Source: a virus
DNA length: 21,958 nt
IMG/VR virus record: IMGVR_UViG_3300025151_000342
Span: 1-21,958 of that record
Strand: one strand, 5' to 3'
This document shows positions 14,954 to 21,958 of this stretch, in pieces (positions within the stretch are counted from its first letter, which is position 1; each line of letters opens with the position of its first letter). Both the position numbers and the translations under genes were made by a program. The notes below the pieces were generated by a model that worked only from the letters and a program-made list of their open reading frames with translations, did not search any database and was not told the origin of the DNA.

Positions 14954-14963
14954 CAATCGTATT
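14954..14963 (-). promoter_or_regulatory. TATA-like box AATACGATTG
   Basis: The minus strand reads AATACGATTGTC, lying in the gap after the TGA of the 97-aa gene and 33 nt upstream of ATG 14929. It shares ATACGATTG exactly with the protease promoter candidate and AATA(C/G)GATTGTC with the one at 5434-5446. Confidence 0.4.
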
Positions 14964-15256
14964 CAAGACTTCTGCTTAGGGTCGCCCCTCTCACCTACTA
15001 ATTTCAACCTTCTAAGAGTGTTGTCAACTAGCTTCATAGCTTTGGGCTTATCCGTGTTTTTATCGCCTTTGGAGCTTGTAGGAGAACCCTCATTTCGTAT
15101 AACTCGCTCATTTCTCTGAGTATGACCCTGTCTACGCAGGGGCCGGAGTTGAGAGCCTTTGACCCCTACCATGGCAGACCTATCAGGGACACTTCCATGA
15201 ATCGGGTCTCTTACATCTCTTTTCACAAGCTCCCAAGCCAAGTCGAAGGCACTCAT
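14963..15256 (-). CDS. 97-aa basic protein with N-terminal AFDLAWELVKRD helix
   Basis: ATG at 15256 overlaps the previous stop by ATGA and has GGGTGAC just upstream. Residues 3-14 (AFDLAWELVKRD) form a short amphipathic helix that recurs, with changes, in three other small genes of this window. The remainder is strongly basic and probably disordered (GSQLRPLRRQGHTQRNERV; KLVDNTLRRLKLVGERG), with many Arg, Lys, Ser and Gly. No known family was recognised. A charged tail next to a conserved short helix fits a small DNA-binding or capsid-packaged protein in which the helix serves as a docking tag. That is inference. Confidence 0.75.
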   Translation of the reverse strand: MSAFDLAWELVKRDVRDPIHGSVPDRSAMVGVKGSQLRPLRRQGHTQRNERVIRNEGSPTSSKGDKNTDKPKAMKLVDNTLRRLKLVGERGDPKQKS

Positions 15257-15621
15257 CTGTCACCCTCCAATTTCTTTTGAGCTTCTCTGATTAGCTCTTT
15301 TGATTTTCCTCGTGCTTCCTCTAATTTAGGATGGAATTTCAAAATAACCTTTCTACCATCCTTTTTGATTGATTTGCCGTCAACAATAACCTCGACGGGG
15401 AATACCTCAAACTTGTCATACCAATATGCTACCTCATATCCGCCGTCTTTCAACAACTCAACAAGGACTCCTCTCTTGTAGTCCTTATCCTCTGCTTGAA
15501 GAACTTTCATTTCACCTCTTGGTAGGGTGAAATCAACGCCTTTCATTTTCTTGAACTTACCACCCTTTGACTTAGCGTGATCCGCCTTTACAACGTCCCA
15601 TGCTTGGTCAAATAAGGTCAT
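15253..15621 (-). CDS. 122-aa protein with N-terminal LFDQAWDVVKAD helix and a small beta domain
   Basis: ATG at 15621 overlaps the previous TAA as TAATG and has GGTGG about 9 nt upstream; an upstream in-frame start at 15633 would overlap more. Residues 3-14 (LFDQAWDVVKAD) match the shared helix motif. After a Lys/Gly linker (HAKSKGGKFKKMKG) there is a beta-rich domain (DFTLPRGEMKVLQ; YEVAYWYDKFEVFPVEVIV) and a C-terminal charged helix (HPKLEEARGKSKELIREAQK). Not recognised as a known family. The folded domain after the tag suggests that the helix delivers different cargos to a common partner. Confidence 0.75.
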   Translation of the reverse strand: MTLFDQAWDVVKADHAKSKGGKFKKMKGVDFTLPRGEMKVLQAEDKDYKRGVLVELLKDGGYEVAYWYDKFEVFPVEVIVDGKSIKKDGRKVILKFHPKLEEARGKSKELIREAQKKLEGDR

Positions 15622-16208
15622 TAGCAATTCCACCTTCTACGAGCTGCCTTGCCTCGTGGCCCTTTCCAACTTCTGCTCCGGGCACAGAATGACTTTCTTC
15701 TAGCCGCTCTCTTGCCTTTTGGATTCTTTTCAGTCACCGGAGCTTTGAGCTTTGACCCAGTAGCTCTGTTGTATTTGGCCCTACCTTTGGCGGTCAGGCC
15801 ACCTCCTTCCTTGACAGATTGCTTCTCACCCCTGCCTACAGACAGGCTTGGGCCAGCTTTGAGTAAAACAGCTTTGACCAGAGATTGACAGGTATCGCAC
15901 TCACAAACGGATTTAACCATAGTTGGCTTTCCTCCTACACCCTGTGGCTTACTTCTTTTTCTCTTTGTAGCAGCTTTCTTTTCCTTAGCACTCATTGATC
16001 CTGCTGTTTTCGGAGTCTTAGAGCTGACCTTCTTTGACGGACGGCATTTCGGATAGCCCCTGCTCGACTTGTCAGCATCATCCCTGCCGCACGGCGGGTG
16101 TTTGCCATCCTTGTCTTTGCGTGAGACATCCACCCACTTCTCCTTGAACCAGTCTCGGAGGTCTTTTCTGAGCTCGTCTTCGCCCCATTGTCTGAACTGG
16201 ACATTCAT
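15621..16208 (-). CDS. 195-aa basic Cys-rich phage protein with CGR..PKCRP and RRKSFCAR modules
   Basis: ATG at 16208 overlaps the previous TGA by ATGA. Residues 1 to ~57 give WFKEKWVDVSRKDKDGKHPP then CGRDDADKSSRGYPKCRPS, a viral module with paired Cys. A Lys-rich linker follows, then a small CECDTCQ knuckle (102-108). Residues 135-195 carry GGGLTAKGRAKYNRATGSKL then APVTEKNPKGKRAARRKSF, CAR, and a final WNC. This second module (GL..GR..YN..TG..LK.PVT..RRKSFCAR) is a widespread small phage/virus domain, which I place near DUF6321 from memory. Its function is not established. Having both modules in one chain, with an extra CxC..C insert, is notable. Very basic; possibly DNA-binding and zinc-binding. 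Confidence 0.85.
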   Translation of the reverse strand: MNVQFRQWGEDELRKDLRDWFKEKWVDVSRKDKDGKHPPCGRDDADKSSRGYPKCRPSKKVSSKTPKTAGSMSAKEKKAATKRKRSKPQGVGGKPTMVKSVCECDTCQSLVKAVLLKAGPSLSVGRGEKQSVKEGGGLTAKGRAKYNRATGSKLKAPVTEKNPKGKRAARRKSFCARSRSWKGPRGKAARRRWNC

Positions 16209-16594
16209 TTCTTCCCCTTCTTTGACTTCTTCTTCCAGCCCCCGCCTTTGGACTTATACCACTTAGATGCCCAAGCGTTAGCATAAGCTGAGGGATATAC
16301 ATCGAATTTAGAACGAGCCTTTGACTTGGCCTGTGACCATAGGCTTGGATTGGTCGGGGCGTTGTCGCCTTTCGCTATGCCCCATGCAAACTCAAAAGCG
16401 TCCGAGCTTGCGTTTTTTTGCTGAAACTTGTCAGAAAAACCTTTGTCTCCTGTTTCTGCTTTAGGTCTGGGGAGGTAATCTTCAGGATTTTTTGGCTTCT
16501 CATCGGGCCTTGGATTTCTCATATCATCAGGAATTTTCTTTCCTGATTTTTTGTCTGGCTTATACGGCCCGTAGTCGTCTGCCATGTCACTCAT
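16205..16594 (-). CDS. 129-aa YPSAYA-family basic protein
   Basis: ATG at 16594 lies in the end of the portal gene (8-nt overlap); ATG 16585 is also possible, and a GTG at 16597 is less likely. The first ~55 residues are Pro/Lys/Asp-rich and disordered. Then DAFEFAWGIAKGD (the shared helix motif) leads into LWSQAKSKARSKFD and VYPSAYANAWASKWYKSKGG, and a tail WKKKSKKGKK. The YPSAYAN.WA.KWYK..GG block is a well-known small domain of marine phages and large viruses with no established function (family known to me by pattern). It is extremely basic at the C-terminus. In this operon it follows the portal and precedes another basic, Cys-rich protein, so a nucleoid or capsid-interior role is conceivable. 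Confidence 0.85.
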   Translation of the reverse strand: MSDMADDYGPYKPDKKSGKKIPDDMRNPRPDEKPKNPEDYLPRPKAETGDKGFSDKFQQKNASSDAFEFAWGIAKGDNAPTNPSLWSQAKSKARSKFDVYPSAYANAWASKWYKSKGGGWKKKSKKGKK

Positions 16595-18113
16595 CACCCG
16601 GCCAATCGTTTTTGTCTATTTCGTCTGACTTTTGGACGGGAGCACCCCCGCCCTGTTGAGCTGCTGCTTCAGCTGCTGCTTGTTCAGCCTGCATCTCCTC
16701 TGGCGATGGCTCTGCGAAGTCAAACTTGAGGTAAGCGTCATCTATGTCGTCCCTGAGCTTGGCCTTGTATCCTGCCTGCTTCATCTGCATCATGTTGCGG
16801 ATAGCCATCTCGTCTCTCCTCATCTGCATGATTTCATCTTCTTCCTCATGAGGTGTCAGAGATATCTTCCACTCATCTATCCCGAAAGCTTCCATTAATG
16901 CAGGGAAGACAAGCCTATCATAAACGGACTGTGAATATGAAACAGACCTGTTGCTGACTACGATCTGCATACCTTCGTTATTCAATCCGCCTCCTGTCAC
17001 GTCATTCATAAATACGTTAGAAACACCATAGAAAGCAGAGATTCGTTGCCTTATGTCGTCCTTTATGGGGATATACTGTAGCTCTTCCAATGTATCCATC
17101 ATCCTAACATACTCAAGGCCACCGCGTCCTGATTCTGTTTCAACCCCTATGGTCGGTATGTAATTCGGGTCTCTCTCAAGATGTTCCTGAATGTTACGTG
17201 CGGTTCGCTCTACGGTCTCCATATTGGATGACTTGATTACCATAACTCCTCTTGGCATTCTCTTTTTCTGATATGCCGAATAAACATAGTTATCCATGGC
17301 GATAAGAGTATTGACCTGCCTCCACATGGTAGCTACAGGACTTCGTCCATACAGCTTGGAAGGAGACCACTTGCTGATGTGTATGACCTCGCCTTCAGTA
17401 TATACTTGTCCAGAGCCAACACCGGCTAAATTCATGTAATGAATTGGAACCACTCTCATACCGGTAACTGGGCACTTTGCCTCTGAATCGGATGTCCTGA
17501 AAGACCGGTCAACTAAGCTAGTGTACTGAGACCCCCCGCGAACACCCCTTTTGTCGGACACTATTCTCATGAATATAGGATCAGCTCTTGTTATCTCTTT
17601 CACTCTGTAAAAGGCGGGCTTTCTGGTTTTAGGGTCTACAAAGTATTCCTTAGTGACTATGATATATGCATCGTCTACTATGTTCAAGTCCATCTCTATT
17701 TCCTTTAGAACGTCAATAAATGTCTGTCCCATACTGTTTTTTGTGGTGAACACTGAGTTTGCATATTCCAGTTGTGACCGATCTGCCTTGCGTACTTCTC
17801 CACCGTCTTCAGGGTCAGTCTCATACTCCTGATTATATTCTTTATCGGAAGTCACGCCTTTCACCACAAATTTAGGCTTCCAGCCCCAACCCTTCCTGAA
17901 CGTCTCTACTGTGAGGTGATTTAGTATGGAACGAAGCACCATGCACTCATATGCAGCCGCGTATAATGCCGGTATCGTAATTCCCTGTAAAAGAGGCGGT
18001 TCTTGTACGCCGGACGTGAACAAAGGCATGGTTGGAGTAGGGGTCGTGTGTCTCTCCATGTCCATTCCAACGGCAGAGAACAGACGGTCCATTCTTTGTT
18101 TGTCCAATGCCAT
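16587..18113 (-). CDS. Portal protein
   Basis: A 508-aa protein starting at ATG 18113, sharing a base with the previous stop (TGATG). The pattern is that of phage portals: N-terminal GITIPALYAAAYECMVLRSI, then a wing region (FIDVLKEIEMDLNIVDDAYI), then VIHISKWSPSKLYGRSPVAT, MWRQVNTLIAMDNYVYSAYQKK and MPRGVMVI. Next come the stem/clip area, IPIKDDIRQRISAFYGVSNV followed by FMNDVTGGGLNNEGMQI, and the C-terminal crown, rich in Glu, Gln and Ala. The last ~40 residues (AEQAAAEAAAQQGGG and PVQKSDEIDKNDW) are disordered. The dodecameric ring forms the DNA channel at one capsid vertex and docks TerL. Immediate context (TerL two genes upstream) confirms this. Confidence 0.92.
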   Translation of the reverse strand: MALDKQRMDRLFSAVGMDMERHTTPTPTMPLFTSGVQEPPLLQGITIPALYAAAYECMVLRSILNHLTVETFRKGWGWKPKFVVKGVTSDKEYNQEYETDPEDGGEVRKADRSQLEYANSVFTTKNSMGQTFIDVLKEIEMDLNIVDDAYIIVTKEYFVDPKTRKPAFYRVKEITRADPIFMRIVSDKRGVRGGSQYTSLVDRSFRTSDSEAKCPVTGMRVVPIHYMNLAGVGSGQVYTEGEVIHISKWSPSKLYGRSPVATMWRQVNTLIAMDNYVYSAYQKKRMPRGVMVIKSSNMETVERTARNIQEHLERDPNYIPTIGVETESGRGGLEYVRMMDTLEELQYIPIKDDIRQRISAFYGVSNVFMNDVTGGGLNNEGMQIVVSNRSVSYSQSVYDRLVFPALMEAFGIDEWKISLTPHEEEDEIMQMRRDEMAIRNMMQMKQAGYKAKLRDDIDDAYLKFDFAEPSPEEMQAEQAAAEAAAQQGGGAPVQKSDEIDKNDWPGDE

Positions 18114-19480
18114 CAGAGCACACTCTCCCTCAATTTATCAAATGCGTCCACGCCTATATTCTTAGACTTTAAGAATGCGACTTGTTCTTTCTTTTTTAGA
18201 GATTCATAAGTCAAAACTGTCATGGCGTCATCATCTCCGTCCAACGCCCTCTTTAACAGAGATATGTCTGTTTTTGGTTCATCAATAAATGAGTATGAAA
18301 GGTCGAACGCTTTTCTTATTCCTTCTTCACCATTTATACATAGTCCAGAGCTAGCGGCCTTAACAACATCAATGCCGAGCTCATGATTCAACGCCGTTGC
18401 ATACCATGGAGCAGTAGGGGCTGAGAAATTGAGTTCCAAACGTGGATTATAACGACTATCATACTTCACATCTGCATTGTTTTCAATCAAACCGGCTATA
18501 AACCTACCAGCGTCCTTGAGGATCACATCTCTCCGTTTAACATCATAGAACAATCCCCTGCCCACAGACTTACTCACCTCTCCCACGGATATTATGTCAA
18601 ATAGGAAGCCGTGCGATTTGATTAAAGAGGATATTTCGGCAGGGCTAGCAGCCACTCCATTGAACTTGAGAGTCTGCGCGTTCAATGCACCTCTGTCCAA
18701 AAGAAGGTCCGCACACTGTTTGAGTATGCTTCTCTCTCTCATTGAGAGCCTTATGTCTGCATCAATAACTTCTCTCCAACTCTCGTATGATTTAGTCTGA
18801 GATGCAACGTCCTTAGCGTCCGACCACATTTTAACAAATCTTCTAAATGGTATGCCAAGTCTGTCCGAGTATCGATTTAGGTTATCATAGTCTACGTCCG
18901 TGAGTGGTAAGGTCTTTACTAAATCGGGTGAGACACCGGGAAACGATGCAAGAATCGCCTGTTTCTCCTGTACTAATAATGGGTACAATGCATCTAATGC
19001 GGTCATTTCATTTTTGAGAATAAGGAGAGATGCCATTTCTGATCCTGTCATACCAAAGTTGTTTACAAACCAATTCTTGTCAATTGATAGTTTTATCTCG
19101 TTTGGGTCTTGAAGTAATCCTGTTTTACTTGGAGCGTTTACCTCGGTCCCTGCTTGGTCCGTTTCTGGACTATCACTTTCGGGATTATCCATACCACGGA
19201 CTCCAACACCCTGCCCCTGCTCAGTTTTTTGTTGCGTTTTCTTATCGGTCTCAGCTCTTGCAGATGCCTCTTGTTCAGCCGTTTGAAGCTCTTGAGTAGC
19301 AGTTTCTACTTCTCTTTCCTTGGCCGATAGTTTATTCTTCGCGGCCTCTATCATAGCATCAGCCACCTTGCCTCCAGCATATCCAGCAACAGCAGCAGCC
19401 GCAGGATTCTTTCTAATGTCGAGTGCATCACTTAAGCTCTCGACGCCTGTTATACCATCAATATACCGCCTCTCAAGCAT
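18113..19480 (-). CDS. Unrecognised 455-aa protein between TerL and portal
   Basis: ATG at 19480 is preferred (8-nt overlap with TerL, GGGGTGGG upstream) over one 13 codons earlier. Residues ~24-50 are an Ala/Gly-rich segment (NPAAAAVAGYAGGKVADAMI), followed by a coiled-coil-like stretch (KEREVETATQELQTAEQEA) and a Ser/Thr/Asp/Pro-rich linker. The remaining ~320 residues look like a folded globular helical domain (SLLILKNEMTALDALYPLLV; SWREVIDADIRLSMRERSIL; LFYDVKRRDVILKDAGRFIA). No catalytic motif stands out. The Ala/Gly segment could enter a membrane, but its charge is not ideal. It sits where some phages keep a head-assembly chaperone or ejected protein. Function unknown. Confidence 0.75.
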   Translation of the reverse strand: MLERRYIDGITGVESLSDALDIRKNPAAAAVAGYAGGKVADAMIEAAKNKLSAKEREVETATQELQTAEQEASARAETDKKTQQKTEQGQGVGVRGMDNPESDSPETDQAGTEVNAPSKTGLLQDPNEIKLSIDKNWFVNNFGMTGSEMASLLILKNEMTALDALYPLLVQEKQAILASFPGVSPDLVKTLPLTDVDYDNLNRYSDRLGIPFRRFVKMWSDAKDVASQTKSYESWREVIDADIRLSMRERSILKQCADLLLDRGALNAQTLKFNGVAASPAEISSLIKSHGFLFDIISVGEVSKSVGRGLFYDVKRRDVILKDAGRFIAGLIENNADVKYDSRYNPRLELNFSAPTAPWYATALNHELGIDVVKAASSGLCINGEEGIRKAFDLSYSFIDEPKTDISLLKRALDGDDDAMTVLTYESLKKKEQVAFLKSKNIGVDAFDKLRESVL

Positions 19481-20888
19481 CGGCCCACCCCAATCTGTTA
19501 CGCCATGTCGCCCCGTCAAGGATCACAATGTTCTCTCTGTATTCCTTTGTGGCTTGCACTGCAAGTGCTAGAGCTATGACCATGTCATCGTGAGCACCCA
19601 GACTTTCCATCTTGCCATTCTCTAACATCGTGAAATACGATAGCTCGGTGAGAAGGGCATTCATATGCCTTCTAGTAGCTCCCTCATCTTTGTATGGAAT
19701 CAATAAGTGCCTTTGCTCAAAGTGTAGTTGTAAGGTGTGTATGAGTGCTTCCTTCTTCATTCTACTCATATTGAAGGGTTTGATAGGTAAATCACTAATT
19801 TCTTGTAAGACTTGATTGAATGCCATGGCAAAGTTATTCGTTTCAAGCTCTATAATTACCGGATTGAACCTAGCATTGAGCTCAATTATTTTTTCAATTT
19901 GTTGATTGAAGTCCATGTTCTTTTCGTGATGTGTGTGGACAACACGCTTGTGTCTGTTCTCGTCCATGCCAATTACCATCATACAAGTATAATCAGCTCT
20001 ACGGTCTGCACTGATAGCTGGGTCCCAACCTATGTAATAATTCAGACTTTCATCTGGGTCGGGATAATACGATAATGAGAGTGTATCATCTTTGACCCTG
20101 TCTAAAACCTCTTCAGGGAATAAGCTAGACTCACTAGCTATTGGTTTACACAGGTACTCTCTGGTAAAAGCAATCGATGTCATTTCGCCCTTCCTAGCAT
20201 TCAATGCTTCCAAATTCCATCTCTCTGGCCACAATGGTTCTCCGGTAGCCTCATTGATCGCAGGATACTCCCCAACTGCATACCCATCAAGACTCTTTAG
20301 CTCAGAATAGAGGTCGGTGTATGAGAATGGGGTACCTACTATGCAAAGCTGTGCAGTGTGGTGAAGAACAGGTAGAAGAGCTGTATAGAACCATGTGGCT
20401 ATAGCTTTGAGCTGGGTCTGAGCTTCGCTTGACAGTATATCGTCAAGAACCACTATGTCAGGGTGAGCACCACGAACAGCCTTACCGACAGACATAGCTC
20501 TGATCGATGACTTGTTAGTCATCTTGAATAGCTGCTTTGCCCAACCTCTCTTCGGCTTCAGATGAGCCAGAGCTGGAGTTGTCATGATGAGTTCATCCAT
20601 CTTGGCCATGTGGTCTATGGATTGATGCTGACTGTGGCTGAAGAAGAGAACCTCTGTATTGGGAGTGTATGCCATTCTCCACAACAGGTAGCACCTGAAG
20701 AAGACCGATTTGCCGTGGTCACGACTGGCTATGACGCATATCTTGCTGTTGTTCTGTGCCATCTCATACCATTCTTTGTGAAAGTCTGCTAATTGAAAGC
20801 CGCATATATCCTCGAAAAAGAACCTGAAATCACGCCTGCCCATGTCGAAATCGACTTTGCTGGTAAGCTTCTGGACTGCTTCACTCAT
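19473..20888 (-). CDS. terL: Terminase large subunit (TerL)
   Basis: A 471-aa packaging motor with both expected domains. ATPase: Walker A variant ASRDHGKS (54-61), Walker B DIVVLDD (144-150), coupling motif VGTPF (184-188). RNase H-like nuclease: GWDPAIS with Asp289, IELETNN with Glu348/350, and GAHDDMVIALALA with Asp434-Asp435. These residues are the metal ligands in characterised TerLs. The length is in the usual 400-600 range, and the first ~35 residues are charged. ATG at 20888 has GGGGTGG upstream and overlaps the previous gene by 8 nt. TerL cuts concatemeric DNA and pumps it through the portal, which is encoded two genes downstream. Catalytic residues appear intact. Confidence 0.95.
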   Translation of the reverse strand: MSEAVQKLTSKVDFDMGRRDFRFFFEDICGFQLADFHKEWYEMAQNNSKICVIASRDHGKSVFFRCYLLWRMAYTPNTEVLFFSHSQHQSIDHMAKMDELIMTTPALAHLKPKRGWAKQLFKMTNKSSIRAMSVGKAVRGAHPDIVVLDDILSSEAQTQLKAIATWFYTALLPVLHHTAQLCIVGTPFSYTDLYSELKSLDGYAVGEYPAINEATGEPLWPERWNLEALNARKGEMTSIAFTREYLCKPIASESSLFPEEVLDRVKDDTLSLSYYPDPDESLNYYIGWDPAISADRRADYTCMMVIGMDENRHKRVVHTHHEKNMDFNQQIEKIIELNARFNPVIIELETNNFAMAFNQVLQEISDLPIKPFNMSRMKKEALIHTLQLHFEQRHLLIPYKDEGATRRHMNALLTELSYFTMLENGKMESLGAHDDMVIALALAVQATKEYRENIVILDGATWRNRLGWADA

Positions 20889-21939
20889 CCATCTTCCACC
20901 CCTTTGGTAGCAATCTCATGTCATCCACGGGCGCGGACTCACCTTGTGTGAATACCGATGACGGTAGCAGACTAACGTCATCTCCTGACCTAGTATCAAA
21001 ACCGGCATGTTTCAAAGCATCTTCTGGTTCTTCCCCTTTGATGAGGTCCGTATCGATTTGAAAGGTCGGAGTATCATCATATGTCACCTCCGGGGGCTTT
21101 TGGTCTGTCAGAGCGAATGCGTTTTGATTGAAGAACGGATTTGCGAATGGGTCTTTCACGATTGACCATATATCTGAGCTGATATCAGCAGAAGCCTTGC
21201 CAAATAGCTCCTCATACTTTTCTGCCACGGCAGGAAAGTAGTCTTCTAAGTCTCCCATGCTATTGTAGAGGTGCTTTCTCGCCTGTTCGTCCCCTTCTTC
21301 TGCCATATTCATTATTTCATTGACAACATTGGGGTCAGTGGATGACATGATGTTTGGCAGCTTCGGGGGGGTCTTAGCTGCTAGATCCAAACCTACCTTC
21401 AAGTCCTCTCTAAGCCCTTTTACGTCTCTACCAAACTTATTGGCCATAAATTTTAGATTTTCTGGTGTCAGGAGGTTTTTCGCGTATTTCTTAGCTTCCT
21501 CATTACCGCTACGAACCATGTCCATCAATCCGTTATAAGCACCTTCCATATCATTAACGGCAATCGAATTTCCACTGGCATCACTATCTTGAGTCAACAT
21601 GTAGTACATGTTTGCCAAAGTATCAGATGGATCTACAGGCGGGTCTTCATTTGGAATAACAAAACTTTCCCCTACCTCTGCTCTTTCTTTGACAGGTGGT
21701 TCAGGCTTTTCGACCTGCCCTAGTTCCTCTGGTGTGGCCATGACCGTTTCTCCAACCGACTCCTCCCTTATCTCAGGCTCCAGTTCCAACTCATCGGCTG
21801 GCATTGCTAGAGTGTCTTCTCTAGTTTGTTCCTCATCTGCGAGCTGTGCTTCAAGTCTGGCGATTTCCGCATATCTCCTTTGATTGCGCTCATCCTTGGC
21901 TCTGGCCTCTTCTTCTATCATCTGCCGCCTTGCACCCAT
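20881..21939 (-). CDS. 352-aa protein upstream of TerL; possible small-terminase-like partner (5' end may lie outside)
   Basis: The reading frame is open from its ATG at 21939 to the right edge (a further 6 codons, DPAGVV), so the true start may be outside the window. Visible parts: an N-terminal coiled coil (MIEEEARAKDERNQRRYAEI); an acidic linker rich in Glu, Pro and Val; a helical middle (AYNGLMDMVRSGNEEAKKYA; VVNEIMNMAEEGDEQARKHL) that reads like paired helical repeats; the segment SSDIWSIVKDPFANPFF (like the W..VK motif of the small genes); and a polar tail ending PKGWKMDE. There is no clear helix-turn-helix, so small terminase (TerS) is only a guess from position. Overlap with TerL is 8 nt. 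Sure as a gene, unsure as to function. Confidence 0.65.
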   Translation of the reverse strand: MGARRQMIEEEARAKDERNQRRYAEIARLEAQLADEEQTREDTLAMPADELELEPEIREESVGETVMATPEELGQVEKPEPPVKERAEVGESFVIPNEDPPVDPSDTLANMYYMLTQDSDASGNSIAVNDMEGAYNGLMDMVRSGNEEAKKYAKNLLTPENLKFMANKFGRDVKGLREDLKVGLDLAAKTPPKLPNIMSSTDPNVVNEIMNMAEEGDEQARKHLYNSMGDLEDYFPAVAEKYEELFGKASADISSDIWSIVKDPFANPFFNQNAFALTDQKPPEVTYDDTPTFQIDTDLIKGEEPEDALKHAGFDTRSGDDVSLLPSSVFTQGESAPVDDMRLLPKGWKMDE

Positions 21940-21958
21940 AACAACCCCAGCGGGGTCG

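Overview
This window is the packaging and head-morphogenesis block, running into the neck and tail, of a tailed double-stranded DNA virus (Caudoviricetes, HK97-type capsid). Every supported gene lies on the minus strand, so the genes read from the right edge to the left edge. Most neighbours are separated by a few bases or overlap by ATGA or TGATG, which is typical of a viral late operon. No tRNA, integrase, IS element, CRISPR array or host gene was seen. The small conserved modules (YPSAYA, RRKSFCAR) and the style of the fibre repeats are familiar from marine viral sequence. Three SD-less starts have a TATA-like box 27 to 33 nt upstream, and many other genes have GGTGA-type ribosome sites. 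Together these point to an archaeal host (a marine archaeal virus of the magrovirus kind is a reasonable guess), but nothing here proves the host.

Layout in reading order. (1) 21958-16587 is the packaging module: a possible small terminase or accessory protein, the large terminase (TerL), an unrecognised 455-aa protein and the portal. (2) 16594-13009 holds eight small proteins, mostly basic, Cys-containing or coiled-coil. Two carry known viral modules (YPSAYA; CGR..PKCRP plus RRKSFCAR). Three share a short helical FDxAWxxVK-like motif. (3) 12999-9601 is one 1132-aa protein whose middle carries a degenerate ATP-dependent ligase/nucleotidyltransferase domain. (4) 9540-6976 encodes a prohead protease fused to a scaffold-like tail, then the major capsid protein. 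(5) 6938-4610 encodes small beta-rich, probably decoration or virion-surface proteins and two small zinc-binding proteins, one of them a 58-aa gene that is easily missed. (6) 4588-1 encodes a head-tail adaptor with large beta-rich insertions, an 82-aa helical protein, and a very long protein that leaves the window at its 3' end. That last protein joins a tail-completion-like N-terminal domain to phage-fibre repeats.

How it works together: TerL and its partner pump DNA through the portal into a shell of capsid protein assembled on the scaffold part of the protease fusion. The protease then processes the shell, decoration proteins coat it, and the adaptor, 82-aa protein and completion/fibre protein close the head and join the tail. 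Tube, sheath and tape-measure genes are not in the window and presumably lie beyond the left edge.

The most unusual points are the ligase-like domain inside a capsid-operon protein, a repeated promoter-like box WATA(C/G)GATTG at SD-less gene starts, a repeated short Trp/Lys helix motif at or near the N-termini of four small proteins, and the tail-completion/fibre fusion.
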